A stretch of DNA of 64,000 bases, from positions 1 through 64,000 of the forward strand of contig NZ_JAGGLL010000024.1 of the NCBI RefSeq assembly GCF_017874425.1, in the 5' to 3' direction. The position numbers and the translations under genes were made by a program. Source of the stretch: Clostridium punense (lineage in GTDB: Bacteria; Bacillota; Clostridia; Clostridiales; Clostridiaceae). Each line of letters starts with the position of its first letter. Within the stretch, counting starts at the first letter, position 1. Under the pieces are notes generated by a model. It saw only the letters and a list, made by a program, of their open reading frames with translations, was not told the DNA's origin and did no database searches. This document shows, in pieces, positions 17,724 to 26,981 of the stretch.

Positions 17724-18261
17724 AACTTTCATCCTTTCTTTACTACAATATGTGGAAGCTTTCTAGCTTAATATATTTTACAACTTAAATTATAAAAGAT
17801 AAAGATATTATCTCCTAAAGTATTAAATAAAATTAAATCAACGGTCCAAAGTGCTTTTCTGCTGCCACAATGCCTAATACCTAATACCTAATACCTAATA
17901 CCTAATACCTAATACCTAATACCTAATACCTAATACCTAATACCTAATACGATTATAAACTACAATTAACAAAATATTGGGTTTAAAAATAAATATAATC
18001 AAATATAAAAACTGCTGGAAATAATTAATTTTGCGACAGTTTTCGGTATTTACATATATTTACATGCGTTGATAATCCTAATTTCTTACCTTTAAATTTA
18101 TGGTAATATTTGTTAATTAATCTATTCTTTCTTCGAAGCATCATAAAATTTGTAAAATAACACAGTATTTTGACTTACGAAATCATTTAACTTTTATTTT
18201 ATTGTTTGTTAAAATTAAAGTATCAAATTATTACAAATTCAAAGTTTAGCGAGGAAATATT
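17724..18261. other. Non-coding gap holding the 7-bp repeat
   Basis: This 540-base spacer contains the CCTAATA tandem array and AT-rich DNA. A promoter for the Spo0E-like gene must lie within 18100-18250, but no single choice stands out. Confidence 0.4.
17873..17950. repeat. Tandem repeat CCTAATA, 11 copies
   Basis: Eleven exact head-to-tail copies of the 7-mer CCTAATA fill 17873-17949. A non-multiple-of-three unit in non-coding DNA upstream of the DUF896-hprK genes suggests a slippage-prone locus. Confidence 0.95.
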
Positions 18262-18429
18262 ATGATCTTAAAAATTCGGATACTTAAACATAAGATTAAT
18301 TCCTTTAAGAAACTGCTACATTTTTTACTGACATTTAGGAAGCCAACTGACAGAATAGTTGTGTTTTGTTCACAACAGTTAGATCAATATATAGTTCAAT
18401 ATCAAAAACTACATAAAAAAATAAGCTAA
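18262..18429 (+). CDS. Spo0E-like aspartyl-phosphate phosphatase, small
   Basis: The 55-residue frame has GAGGAAAT five bases before its ATG and ends just before a terminator. Its C-terminal part FCSQQLDQYIVQYQKLHKK carries the SQxLD signature of the Spo0E family, in which the Asp helps remove phosphate from Spo0A~P and so delays sporulation. The N-terminal half is basic and unlike the usual very short N terminus. The family is typically 50-85 residues. Assignment rests on that one motif and its helical context. Confidence 0.7.
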   Translation: MILKIRILKHKINSFKKLLHFLLTFRKPTDRIVVFCSQQLDQYIVQYQKLHKKIS

Positions 18430-18446
18430 CTTAAAGCTTATTTTTT
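18418..18446. terminator. Bidirectional terminator after the Spo0E-like gene
   Basis: AATAAGCT and AGCTTATT pair around the stop region, with T runs on both strands. Confidence 0.7.
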
Positions 18447-18447
18447 T

Positions 18448-18476
18448 AAGAAACTCCTCCTTGAGGAGTTTCTTAA
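18448..18476. terminator. 12-bp hairpin
   Basis: AAGAAACTCCTC and GAGGAGTTTCTT form a perfect stem with a 3-5 nt loop downstream of the acidic-protein gene. It has no long T tail of its own, but on the minus strand it precedes the neighbouring terminator. Confidence 0.5.
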
Positions 18477-18500
18477 AGCTATAATTACCTATCTAAATCA

Positions 18501-18887
18501 CTAATAAACTAACTCATCTAATTCAAAATCGATTTCATCTTTAAAAAATACAGCAATAAATTCTACGTAATCTACTTGTTCCTTAGACAATTCATAAGCT
18601 ACAAACTCATAATCTAAACTTTCTTCCTCACAAATTTCATCCATTATATCCTCTACATTGTCAATTGCCATGTCATTTAAATAAGGCAGATAATAATCAT
18701 CATACCAGCTATCATCCTTTTCCTCTTTGTCATACTCTTCATTGGCATAACTTTCAGCTCCTGATATTTCTAAGTCATCGAACTCGTACTTAAAATTTAC
18801 CACTAAAACATCATTGTTTTTCTTAATTTCTTTAAGATCATATAACTCATTATCTTCAAGCATATTAAAAATTTTAATCTTATTCAA
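18501..18887 (-). CDS. Acidic hypothetical protein
   Basis: This 128-residue protein is very acidic, with clusters such as NEEYDKEEKDDSWYDDYY and many Asp/Glu throughout. It has no signal peptide or membrane segment. GGAGGAAT precedes the ATG by about eight bases, so it is a credible gene. I do not recognise a domain. It is monocistronic between a terminator and the divergent arginase gene. Confidence 0.75.
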   Translation of the reverse strand: MNKIKIFNMLEDNELYDLKEIKKNNDVLVVNFKYEFDDLEISGAESYANEEYDKEEKDDSWYDDYYLPYLNDMAIDNVEDIMDEICEEESLDYEFVAYELSKEQVDYVEFIAVFFKDEIDFELDELVY

Positions 18888-19083
18888 ATTTATTCCTCCA
18901 ATACTAAATTATAATTTTAATTATACTACATAGAAAGTATTATTTCCTCGTATCCTAATATTAACACATGCTCCTCTTTTTTTTAATATTTTTAATATAC
19001 TGTATATTTAAAAACTACTTATAAAAATTACCACTTTGTTATATAATTGCTTGTCAAGTAAATTCACAAAGGAGGATTGTTAA

Positions 19084-19983
19084 ATGAAAATAAACTTTAT
19101 AGGAGTTCCACTTTTTTACGGTTGTGATAGAGAAGGTGTAAACCTAGGTCCTAATGATTTAAGAGAAAGAGGAATAATTGAACTTCTAGAAAAAAATAAC
19201 CACGAGGTTTATGATTTAGGAAATTTACATGTACCTGAGATATTAGAAAGTGATAAATTTGCCAATCATAATAAAATGAAGTACTTAAATGCCATATTAG
19301 ATGTTAATAAAAACTTAGCACATCAAGTATACAGCAGCCTTGAATCAAAGTCTTTTCCGCTAGTAATTGGGGGAGATCACTCTTTAGGCCTTGGCTCTAT
19401 ATCTGGTTGCAGCAAGTATCATGATAACATGGCAGTTGTTTGGATAGATGCACATGGTGATATTAATACGCATGAAACATCACCATCAGGAAATGTTCAT
19501 GGTATGCCTCTAGCGGCAGCTATGGGTATAGGACATTCAGCACTTACAGATGTATATTTTCAAGGCCAGAAAGTAAAGCCAGAGAACGTATTTATTTTAG
19601 GTGCTAGAGATTTAGATGAGGGAGAGCTTAAGATAATTGAAGACTATAAACTAAATGTCTATACTACTGAAGATCTTAGAAACTTAGGTATAGAAGAAAT
19701 TATGCGCAGAGTTCACACCACACTTATTGAGAAAAAAATAGATGCAATTCACTTAAGTTATGATATTGATTCTCTTGATTCAACTTTAGTTCCTGGAACT
19801 GGCACACCGGTTGCTGATGGATTGACAGTTGATGAATGTAAGTATATGTTAAAATATTTAATAGGAACTCGTTTAGTAAAATCAATGGATTTTGTTGAGC
19901 TAAACACCAGACTTGAAGAAGGTGGAGATTCTACAATTTCTATTTGTATGGATTTATTGGAGCATATATCAAAAAATCTATAA
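19084..19983 (+). CDS. rocF: Arginase
   Basis: Arginase hydrolyses arginine to ornithine and urea with a di-manganese centre. The 299-residue length is standard. Metal and substrate motifs are GGDHSLGLGSISG, VWIDAHGDINTHETSPSGN and SYDIDSLDSTLVPGTGTP. A near-consensus AGGAGG lies nine bases upstream of the ATG. It stands alone, ending at a good terminator. Agmatinase is a possible alternative, but the NTHETSPSGN loop favours arginase. Confidence 0.95.
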   Translation: MKINFIGVPLFYGCDREGVNLGPNDLRERGIIELLEKNNHEVYDLGNLHVPEILESDKFANHNKMKYLNAILDVNKNLAHQVYSSLESKSFPLVIGGDHSLGLGSISGCSKYHDNMAVVWIDAHGDINTHETSPSGNVHGMPLAAAMGIGHSALTDVYFQGQKVKPENVFILGARDLDEGELKIIEDYKLNVYTTEDLRNLGIEEIMRRVHTTLIEKKIDAIHLSYDIDSLDSTLVPGTGTPVADGLTVDECKYMLKYLIGTRLVKSMDFVELNTRLEEGGDSTISICMDLLEHISKNL

Positions 19984-20001
19984 TTTCAAATATATAAAAA
20001 A

Positions 20002-20033
20002 GTATTGCAACCCAAATGTTGCAATACCTTTTT
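20002..20033. terminator. Terminator of arginase
   Basis: GTATTGCAAC (20002-20011) and GTTGCAATAC (20018-20027) pair perfectly, followed by CTTTTTCTT. It also serves the convergent flavoprotein gene. Confidence 0.85.
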
Positions 20034-20034
20034 C

Positions 20035-21210
20035 TTATTTAAGCATTTCTAAATAGTTTTCTACAAAAACTTTAGCTACTTCAAAATCATTTTCACTTGG
20101 AACAAAGTTAAACTTTAAACCATCTTCTAATACTTTAAATTTTAAGCTCTTTAATCTTGAATTAACCATTGGTACACCTTCACCGCTCCATCCGTAAGAT
20201 CCAAAGGCTCCTGCGATTTTACCTCTATTTGTGATAGCACTTACATGAGCTAAAAGGTTCCAAGCTGGTTCAACTGCATCTTGATTTATAGTTGGAGTAC
20301 CAACTAGTATTCCAGAAGATTTTTCAATTAAATTAACCATATCTCCCATGTTCATTGAAGTTATTTCATGAGCTTCAGCTCTAATACCCTTCTCATTGAT
20401 AGTATTAGCTAAAAACTTAGCCATAGTTTCTGTATTTCCATAAGCTGATATATAGAATATTTGAATATTTCTATCCGTTGGCTCTTCTTCCTTAGCCCAT
20501 TGTCTATAAAGATTTATATAATGTTCTATATCATCAATATGGATTGGTCCATGGCTCGGTGCAACTATATCTTTAGGAAGACTTTCAATTTTATCTAAAC
20601 CTGCATTAACAAATTTCTTGAAAGGTCCCATAATTACATCGAAATAATACTTCATTTCAGTTTCATAATCTCCTGAACAACCATCTGTTATACAATTTAT
20701 CGGAGAGTAATGACAACCCATAACATCACAAGTAAATAGAACTTTTTCTTCCTTAACATAAGTGAATATTGTATCAGGCCAGTGTAAATTTGGTGCTGAT
20801 ATAAATTCTAAGGTTCTGCTTCCTAAATTAATAGGTTGTTCTGCTGGTAAGCTATGAAAGTTTGTATTTAGAATTCCACCTAAGTATTTAATAGCCGCCT
20901 TAGAAGCAATAACTTTAGCCTCAGGATACACCTCTAGTAGTTTAATTAAAGAACCACTATGGTCTAACTCAGTATGTTGTACTATTATATAATCAACTTT
21001 TCTATCTCCAATAATATTCTTTATATTCTCTAAATAAGTATCAAAATATCCATCTTTTACAGTATCTATAATTGCAACCTTTTCATCATCTATTAAGTAT
21101 GAATTATATGTAGTTCCTCTCTTCGTCTCCATGATTATGTCAAAAATTCTTAATTCAGGGTTTTCCACACCAATCCAATAAATTTTATTTTTTAATTCAA
21201 CAGCTTTCAT
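20035..21210 (-). CDS. FprA-family flavodiiron protein
   Basis: This 391-residue protein reduces oxygen or nitric oxide to harmless products, protecting anaerobes. The N-terminal beta-lactamase-like domain keeps the di-iron ligands HTELDHSGS (HxExD), D in [10 protein letters not shown] and H in PSHGPIH. The C-terminal flavodoxin domain starts near [15 protein letters not shown]. The ATG at 21210 is chosen for its GGAGG; an earlier ATG-like start at 21270 adds residues without a site. Electrons probably come from rubredoxin. No rubredoxin gene adjoins it. Confidence 0.95.
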   Translation of the reverse strand: MKAVELKNKIYWIGVENPELRIFDIIMETKRGTTYNSYLIDDEKVAIIDTVKDGYFDTYLENIKNIIGDRKVDYIIVQHTELDHSGSLIKLLEVYPEAKVIASKAAIKYLGGILNTNFHSLPAEQPINLGSRTLEFISAPNLHWPDTIFTYVKEEKVLFTCDVMGCHYSPINCITDGCSGDYETEMKYYFDVIMGPFKKFVNAGLDKIESLPKDIVAPSHGPIHIDDIEHYINLYRQWAKEEEPTDRNIQIFYISAYGNTETMAKFLANTINEKGIRAEAHEITSMNMGDMVNLIEKSSGILVGTPTINQDAVEPAWNLLAHVSAITNRGKIAGAFGSYGWSGEGVPMVNSRLKSLKFKVLEDGLKFNFVPSENDFEVAKVFVENYLEMLK

Positions 21211-21340
21211 TTCTAAACCTCCAATTGAGAAATATTTTCCAAAATTATTACCCTTAATATTATATAACAAATTATAAATAAAAGAAATAATTAATACTAA
21301 TTATTAGTTATAAGTAATTATTAATTATTTATTAACTAAC

Positions 21341-23629
21341 TTACTGTAATAGCTTAGTTAAATTTCCACTGAAAATTATATATTCTAAATGTAGTGCTCT
21401 TGTTAACGCTACATATAATAACTTTTTATCAAGGTCATTATCTATATAATTTTCATCATCACAGTTGTATATAATAGTAGCATCAAATTCAAGTCCTTTA
21501 GTCATATAGCTAGGAATTATAATCCTTTCCATGTTAATATTGTTCTCATTTTCTCCAATTAAAACCCAGGTAAAGGAAGAATTTTTACTTAATTTTTTAC
21601 TTAATTCCTTACATTGACTTAGGGTTTTGCAAATTATAGCAACGGAATTCTTTTTCTTTCCATAAACCTCATTAACTATAGTATCAATTAATTTAACTTC
21701 TTCATCTTTAGATGGTACTCTTATATTCTTAGGCATTTCACCATGCCTTAGCACTGGCATAGCTGGTATTAAGTTTAAATTTTGTTTTTCTAAAACTCTA
21801 TTAGCTACACTTATTATTTCAACTGTGGAACGGTAGCTTTGTGATAGCGCTATATATGTTGCGTCCTGCTTAAAAACACCTTCTATAAGCTTATTCCATG
21901 ATGCTATCCCTTTATAGTTGTAAATCCCTTGTCCTAAATCCCCTACAATAGTCATAGAACTGTTTTGAGATATTTCATTTAATAGATGCATCTGAAAATA
22001 ACTGTAATCTTGAGCTTCATCTACCACTAGATGCATAAATTTTTCTAAATTAGTTCCTTCAAATTTTAATTTTAAATAAGTTAAAGGGGTCAAATCATCA
22101 CTATCAATAAGTTTCTTCTGAGAATTTCTATTTAGCTCTTCTCTCATATACTCATACAACTTTTGAGGAATTGTATCCTTAGTAATCTCTTTAAAAGTTG
22201 CTTCATTATTGAATAATTCTATATAGCATTTATACAAGTCTAGAGACTCCCAATTTGAAAAAAACTCTTTTAAAGCTTTATTACTGTTTACTTTTAAAGA
22301 TTTTTTCTTTTCATCTCTTTCATTATAAACACTAATTATTTGTTTTCGCTTTTCTTCCTCAGAAATATTTATAGCTAATTTTATATCTTTAACCCTAAAA
22401 CCATAGTCTCTGTCAATAAGTTCTTCAACAGAAAAAACTTTATCTTTAACCTTTTGTTTAAAATATTTTTTAATCTCTTCTTTTCTTCTCTTCACTGGTA
22501 AGTGAGCTAAATCTCTAATATAAAGCTTTTTAATTTCCTTTGATGTAAAAAGAGTGTACCCTTCTACCTCTATATCTTCCACATCACTATCCTTTGACTC
22601 TAAAAATTTAATATACCTATCTAAAATAGACTTAAAAGCCAAGGATCCCTTAACTTTACTAGAAGAAGTTATATATTTTACACTATTTATTTGCTCTTCT
22701 TCCATAATTTTAGCTAGCTTCTCATCCTTTGTGATTATTTTTCCTTTAATTTTCAATATCTCCATACACAACTCTTCATAGGTATTTTGCTTTACGCTAT
22801 AAACTCCCAAATTGGGTAACACATCAGATATGTAATCTATAAATAATTTATTTGGTGCTACAACTAATATATTTTCATTTTTTTCTTCATTTCCATAGGT
22901 ATAAATAAGATAAGCTAATCTATGAAGAGCTACAGTGGTTTTCCCTGAGCCTGCTGACCCTTGTATTATAATAGGCTTATTTTTATATGCACGTATAATT
23001 TCATTTTGTTCCTTTTGAATTGTAGCAACAACATCCTTTAGCTTTTTGCTCATACTTTGCTCTAGGTTTAACTTTAAAAACTCATCTATAAGTTCATTTC
23101 CCTCAGCAGATGTTTTTACAATCAATTCATTAATACCCTCATCAAAGATTTCTTCTAGTCCTCCATCTTTCACAAGGAACTTTCTCTTTAGAGATAAATC
23201 TCCTTCAATTATTCCCATTGGAGATGCGTAATATGATTGTCCAAAGGTTCCACTATAGTATAAGTTTGCAATAGGGGCTCTCCAGTCAATTACCACTTCT
23301 TCATTATTTTCTTCATCATTTAATCCAAACTTTCCTATATAAAAGCTTTCTTTTTCTCTTCTTTTTTCCCTAAAGTCTATCCTAGCAAAGTAAGGCTGTT
23401 CTTTAGCCTCTTCGTACTTATGGAGATTTTTATTTATAAAATCAAAAATCTGTTGGGCTAGAATTAAGTCATCACTATATGTTCCTCCAGAAGATTTTTT
23501 TAAAGTAGAAATTTTTTTATCATAATCATTAAACTTATTTTTGGTTTTATCCAATTCCTCATGAATCCAATTTTTTGTAGTTATAAACTTCTCTCTTTCC
23601 CTAAGGGTTTCAGCTTTTTCAATAGCCAT
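21341..23629 (-). CDS. UvrD-like helicase, HelD type
   Basis: This 762-residue superfamily 1 ATPase resembles HelD, which frees stalled RNA polymerase. Residues 1-100 form a coiled-coil-like arm (LREREKFITTKNWIHEELDK). The Walker A motif is QGSAGSGKTTVALHRLAYLI near residue 230, and Walker B is VVDEAQDYS. Late motifs QSYRSTVEI and YVALTRALHLEYIIF follow. The separation of an N-terminal arm from two RecA lobes fits HelD rather than UvrD or PcrA. AGGTGGG precedes the ATG. It is divergently placed from the selenoprotein gene. Confidence 0.9.
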   Translation of the reverse strand: MAIEKAETLREREKFITTKNWIHEELDKTKNKFNDYDKKISTLKKSSGGTYSDDLILAQQIFDFINKNLHKYEEAKEQPYFARIDFREKRREKESFYIGKFGLNDEENNEEVVIDWRAPIANLYYSGTFGQSYYASPMGIIEGDLSLKRKFLVKDGGLEEIFDEGINELIVKTSAEGNELIDEFLKLNLEQSMSKKLKDVVATIQKEQNEIIRAYKNKPIIIQGSAGSGKTTVALHRLAYLIYTYGNEEKNENILVVAPNKLFIDYISDVLPNLGVYSVKQNTYEELCMEILKIKGKIITKDEKLAKIMEEEQINSVKYITSSSKVKGSLAFKSILDRYIKFLESKDSDVEDIEVEGYTLFTSKEIKKLYIRDLAHLPVKRRKEEIKKYFKQKVKDKVFSVEELIDRDYGFRVKDIKLAINISEEEKRKQIISVYNERDEKKKSLKVNSNKALKEFFSNWESLDLYKCYIELFNNEATFKEITKDTIPQKLYEYMREELNRNSQKKLIDSDDLTPLTYLKLKFEGTNLEKFMHLVVDEAQDYSYFQMHLLNEISQNSSMTIVGDLGQGIYNYKGIASWNKLIEGVFKQDATYIALSQSYRSTVEIISVANRVLEKQNLNLIPAMPVLRHGEMPKNIRVPSKDEEVKLIDTIVNEVYGKKKNSVAIICKTLSQCKELSKKLSKNSSFTWVLIGENENNINMERIIIPSYMTKGLEFDATIIYNCDDENYIDNDLDKKLLYVALTRALHLEYIIFSGNLTKLLQ

Positions 23630-23657
23630 ACAACTTCACCCACCTTAAATAAAGTAA

Positions 23658-23685
23658 TTGTTTTTTACTAGAAGAATATTATAAT
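23658..23685 (+). promoter_or_regulatory. Promoter of the selenoprotein gene
   Basis: TTGTTT (23658-23663) and TATAAT (23680-23685) are 16 bases apart. The start codon follows at 23735. Confidence 0.45.
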
Positions 23686-23734
23686 AATATATTATAGCAA
23701 TTTAGTCTATAGAAAAACATTTTTAGGAGTTTTT

Positions 23735-24031
23735 ATGATAAAAATTAGCGAGGACGCCATAGATTATTTAAGAAAAAATAATTATGTAGTATTGTTAAAA
23801 CTGGTTAATACAAGTTTGTGTTGAGGCACTACCCCTGTTAAAACCCCATGGATTGAGGTTAAAAAACATGTAGAAATTAATGAAGATTATAATTTATTTC
23901 AATACGAAGGTATAAACGTTTATATTCACAATGGGCTTTACATTGAAGAAGATGCAACTATTAAGCTTAATAAGAAGCCATCCTTACTTGGAAACAAACT
24001 TTCATTTGAAGGAATCACTCTTAAAACCTAA
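23735..24031 (+). CDS. Putative CC/Se-motif selenoprotein (TGA read as Sec)
   Basis: A 98-residue frame opens at the ATG with AGGAG five bases upstream, and is interrupted only by TGA at 23822-23824 (residue 30). The TGA follows a Cys, giving SLC-U-GTTPV. The flanks on both sides are in the same frame and look like one small domain: MIKISEDAIDYLRKN before it and YEGINVYIHNGLYIEED after it. This resembles the small HesB-like / CC-Se motif proteins of clostridia, in which Cys-Cys or Cys-Sec occurs at that place. The role is unknown but probably redox or metal related. A short potential stem (AACC with GGTT, 23841-23860) lies within the window where a bacterial SECIS would be. The alternative is a plain nonsense mutation. 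Confidence 0.72.
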
Positions 24032-24163
24032 AATATTTTGCTTTAAAATTTAACATTATTAAATTTTCTTACAGAGGACATTCAATTAATTTTCTATTGT
24101 TTCTCTAACGCAAAATATACCGTAGAAAATAAAACTACTTATAAAATTTATGTAGCACAATAT

Positions 24164-24189
24164 AAAAGAGAGCCTAAAAGCTCTCTTTT
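24164..24189. terminator. Terminator after peptide deformylase
   Basis: AAAAGAGAGC and GCTCTCTTTT form a perfect 10-bp stem between the convergent selenoprotein and deformylase genes. Confidence 0.85.
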
Positions 24190-24667
24190 ATTCTTCTTCG
24201 TCTTCTTCAACAACTTCATACATTGATTCAGCTCTCGACATATAAAGTATGCCATCTAAGTGATCAATTTCGTGACAAAAGGCTCTAGCTAATAATTCCT
24301 TTGCAGTATATGCAATCCTCTCACCTTTTTCGTTTAACCCTTCAACAACAACCTTTGTAGGTCGTACAACTTCACCCTCATAACCAATATAACTTAAACA
24401 CCCTTCATAATCACACTCACTGCCACTAGCTTCAACTATTTCTGGGTTAATAAGTATAATAGGCTCTCCTCCACTTCTTAAATCAATAAGAATTACTCTT
24501 TTTAATATACCTATTTGTGGTGCTGCTAATCCTATGCCTGTGCCATCATATAATGTATCCTTTAAATCTTGAATGATGTCCAAAACATCTTTATTAATTT
24601 CTTTTATGGGCTCACAAATTGTACTTAATCTCTTGTCACCATATTGTAAAATTTCTCTTACTGCCAT
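24188..24667 (-). CDS. def: Peptide deformylase
   Basis: Deformylase removes the formyl group from nascent protein N termini. The 159-residue protein carries all three motifs: GIGLAAPQIG, EGCLSYIG and HEIDHLDG, which bind the metal through Cys and two His. The ATG at 24667 (MAVREI) has AGGGGGA six bases upstream and is preferred over a start at 24685. The acidic tail (EVVEEDEEE) overlaps the terminator. It is monocistronic. Confidence 0.96.
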   Translation of the reverse strand: MAVREILQYGDKRLSTICEPIKEINKDVLDIIQDLKDTLYDGTGIGLAAPQIGILKRVILIDLRSGGEPIILINPEIVEASGSECDYEGCLSYIGYEGEVVRPTKVVVEGLNEKGERIAYTAKELLARAFCHEIDHLDGILYMSRAESMYEVVEEDEEE

Positions 24668-24927
24668 TGCTAGTCCCCCTATCATATATTTAACTTATAT
24701 AATATTTATAGACACATCTCATCCCTTATTGACAACAATGAATAAATGCACCCTAAAAACTATAGAATTTAAATAAAAATACATACATTGATTTGGAATA
24801 TAATTTTATTTGAATCTATATTTAAGTAAAATCATATTACATATATTATATACTATTTTTTTTATATTGAGAACTGGATATTTATACTTATACTATATTG
24901 CTGTGCTTTTAATTCTTAAGCTAATGG

Positions 24928-24957
24928 AAAGAGCGGAGTTAATTACTCCGCTCTTTT
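24928..24957. terminator. Terminator of the V-ATPase operon
   Basis: AAAGAGCGGAGT and ACTCCGCTCTTT pair perfectly across the stop codon of the subunit D gene. Confidence 0.85.
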
Positions 24958-25596
24958 ATTTTGCTTTTCCATCATATCTTTAACTTTCATTAATCTTGTT
25001 AATGCACTTCTTTCGTTTTCATCTAGTTTCATCTTTATATATTTTATAGTTTCATTTAGCTGTGGAATGGTCATATACTCAAGGGCATTAACCCTTCTTC
25101 TTGTTTTTTCAATCTCATCAGCCATTAACTGGCATGACTTTTCTACCTCAGCAAGTTCTAAAAGCCTTGGTAATATAGAGTAAAGATGCTCAATAGAATC
25201 GTCTAACTCAGAAGATGTAGTTGCAAATCCATAAGGGTAAATACTTCCTGGATCATCCTCTAGCTTTCGAATAAACTTCATCACTGGCACGTTAACGCTC
25301 ATTACATTTTTATGGCCTACCTGAACAGATATGCTTTCTTTTGGATAAGCTATTGCTTCTTCTAGAAACTCTGGAGATATAGCAGCAGACGCCATGAGAA
25401 ACTTTTTAAAGGATAATTGAAGCTTATCCTCAACCTCAGTCCTTAACTTATTATTATATTTAATAAGTTCTATAAACCTTCTCATTAACTCGTCTTGTTT
25501 ATCTTTTAATAGCTTATGGCCTCTTGTTGCAGTCACTAATCTTTTTTTTAGCTTAGAAAGCTCCATTCTAGTAGGATTAACATTAAGCCTAGCCAT
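24943..25596 (-). CDS. ntpD: V-type ATPase subunit D
   Basis: Subunit D is the central rotor shaft that links the A3B3 head to the membrane ring. The 217-residue protein is almost wholly helical, starting [20 protein letters not shown], which is the family signature, and ending in a long helix rich in Lys/Glu. It starts two bases after the subunit B stop with GAGGGGATGAG upstream. It is the last gene of the operon. Confidence 0.95.
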   Translation of the reverse strand: MARLNVNPTRMELSKLKKRLVTATRGHKLLKDKQDELMRRFIELIKYNNKLRTEVEDKLQLSFKKFLMASAAISPEFLEEAIAYPKESISVQVGHKNVMSVNVPVMKFIRKLEDDPGSIYPYGFATTSSELDDSIEHLYSILPRLLELAEVEKSCQLMADEIEKTRRRVNALEYMTIPQLNETIKYIKMKLDENERSALTRLMKVKDMMEKQNKRAE

Positions 25597-25598
25597 TA

Positions 25599-26981
25599 TT
25601 ACTCATCCCCTCTTTGAGGTAAATACTTCTCTAAATACTCATCCCTAATTCTCTTAAGCTCTGATTTTGGTAATATGGTTAGTAATTCCCAGCCTAAATT
25701 TAAAGTTTCTTCAATTGTTCTATTAGATGTGAAGCCTTGTGATACATATTTTTTTTCAAAGGCTTCAGCAAATTTAGCATATTGCTTATCAGTATCAGAA
25801 AGTGCAGATTCGCCAAGGATAACTGCTAACTCTTTTGCTTGTTTACCTTGTGCATAAGCAGCAAAAAGCTGGTTCATAGTATCTGCATGATCTTCTCTTG
25901 TTTTATTTTTTCCAATACCCTTATCTTTTAATCTTGATAGAGATGGTAGTACATCAATTGGAGGCATTATGCCCTTTTTATACAATTCTCTACTTAATAT
26001 TATTTGTCCCTCTGTAATATATCCAGTAAGGTCAGGAATTGGGTGTGTCTTATCATCCTCTGGCATTGTTAGTATTGGAATTTGTGTTATAGAACCTGGA
26101 GTATCTTTAATCCTTCCAGCTCTTTCATATAACATTGCTAGGTCAGTATATAAGTACCCTGGATATCCTCTTCTTCCTGGAACTTCCTTTCTTGCTGCTG
26201 AAACTTCACGAAGTGCCTCACAATAATTTGTTATATCTGTCATTATAACAAGAACGTGCATACCTTTTTCATATGCCAAGTATTCAGCAGTAGTTAAGGC
26301 CATTCTAGGTGTAGCTATTCTTTCTATGGCAGGGTCATTTGCTAAGTTCATAAATAATACAGTTCTATCTATAGCCCCTGTTTTAGTAAAGTCATCTACG
26401 AAAAATTGAGCCTCTTCAAAAGTAATGCCTATAGCTGCAAAAACAACAGCAAACTTTGAATCAGAATTTAGAACTCTTGCCTGCCTTGCAATTTGTGCTG
26501 CTAGCTCAGCATGAGGTAATCCTGAACCAGAAAATACTGGGAGCTTTTGCCCTCTAACCAAAGTATTAAGTCCATCTATCGCAGAAATACCAGTTTGGAT
26601 AAATTCTGATGGATAGTTTCTTGCAACTGGATTTATTGGTTCTCCGCTAATATCCATTCTTGTCTCAGGAATAATTTTAGGACCTCCATCTTTAGGTCTT
26701 CCAAGTCCATCAAATACTCTTCCTAACATATCCTCTGAAACTCCTAGCTCAAGAGGTCTTCCAAGGAAGGTAGCCTTACTTCCTTTTAGATTTATACCTG
26801 CAGAGCCTTCAAAAAGCTGAACCATGGCTTTATCTTCGCTTATTTCAAGTACTCTTCCTCTTCTTTTTTCACCAGTTTGAAGCTCAATCTCAACTAATTC
26901 ATCATAGGTTACGTCCTTAACTTTTTCAACTACCATCAAAGGCCCAACTACTTCTGAAACTGTTCTGTATTCCTTAAACAT
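25599..26981 (-). CDS. ntpB: V-type ATPase subunit B
   Basis: Subunit B is the non-catalytic partner of A in the hexameric head. The 460 residues include [20 protein letters not shown] in place of a true P-loop, as expected, and the conserved [13 protein letters not shown] and [10 protein letters not shown]. The ATG has AGGAGGTGT upstream and overlaps the end of subunit A by 8 bases, so translation is coupled. Confidence 0.97.
   Translation of the reverse strand: MFKEYRTVSEVVGPLMVVEKVKDVTYDELVEIELQTGEKRRGRVLEISEDKAMVQLFEGSAGINLKGSKATFLGRPLELGVSEDMLGRVFDGLGRPKDGGPKIIPETRMDISGEPINPVARNYPSEFIQTGISAIDGLNTLVRGQKLPVFSGSGLPHAELAAQIARQARVLNSDSKFAVVFAAIGITFEEAQFFVDDFTKTGAIDRTVLFMNLANDPAIERIATPRMALTTAEYLAYEKGMHVLVIMTDITNYCEALREVSAARKEVPGRRGYPGYLYTDLAMLYERAGRIKDTPGSITQIPILTMPEDDKTHPIPDLTGYITEGQIILSRELYKKGIMPPIDVLPSLSRLKDKGIGKNKTREDHADTMNQLFAAYAQGKQAKELAVILGESALSDTDKQYAKFAEAFEKKYVSQGFTSNRTIEETLNLGWELLTILPKSELKRIRDEYLEKYLPQRGDE

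Noticed and set aside
17873-17950. CRISPR array
   Set aside because: The 7-bp units are contiguous with no spacers, and no cas gene is in view.
23841-23860. Confident SECIS element
   Set aside because: A short AACC/GGTT stem exists in the right place, but bacterial SECIS elements are too variable for me to call it without folding.
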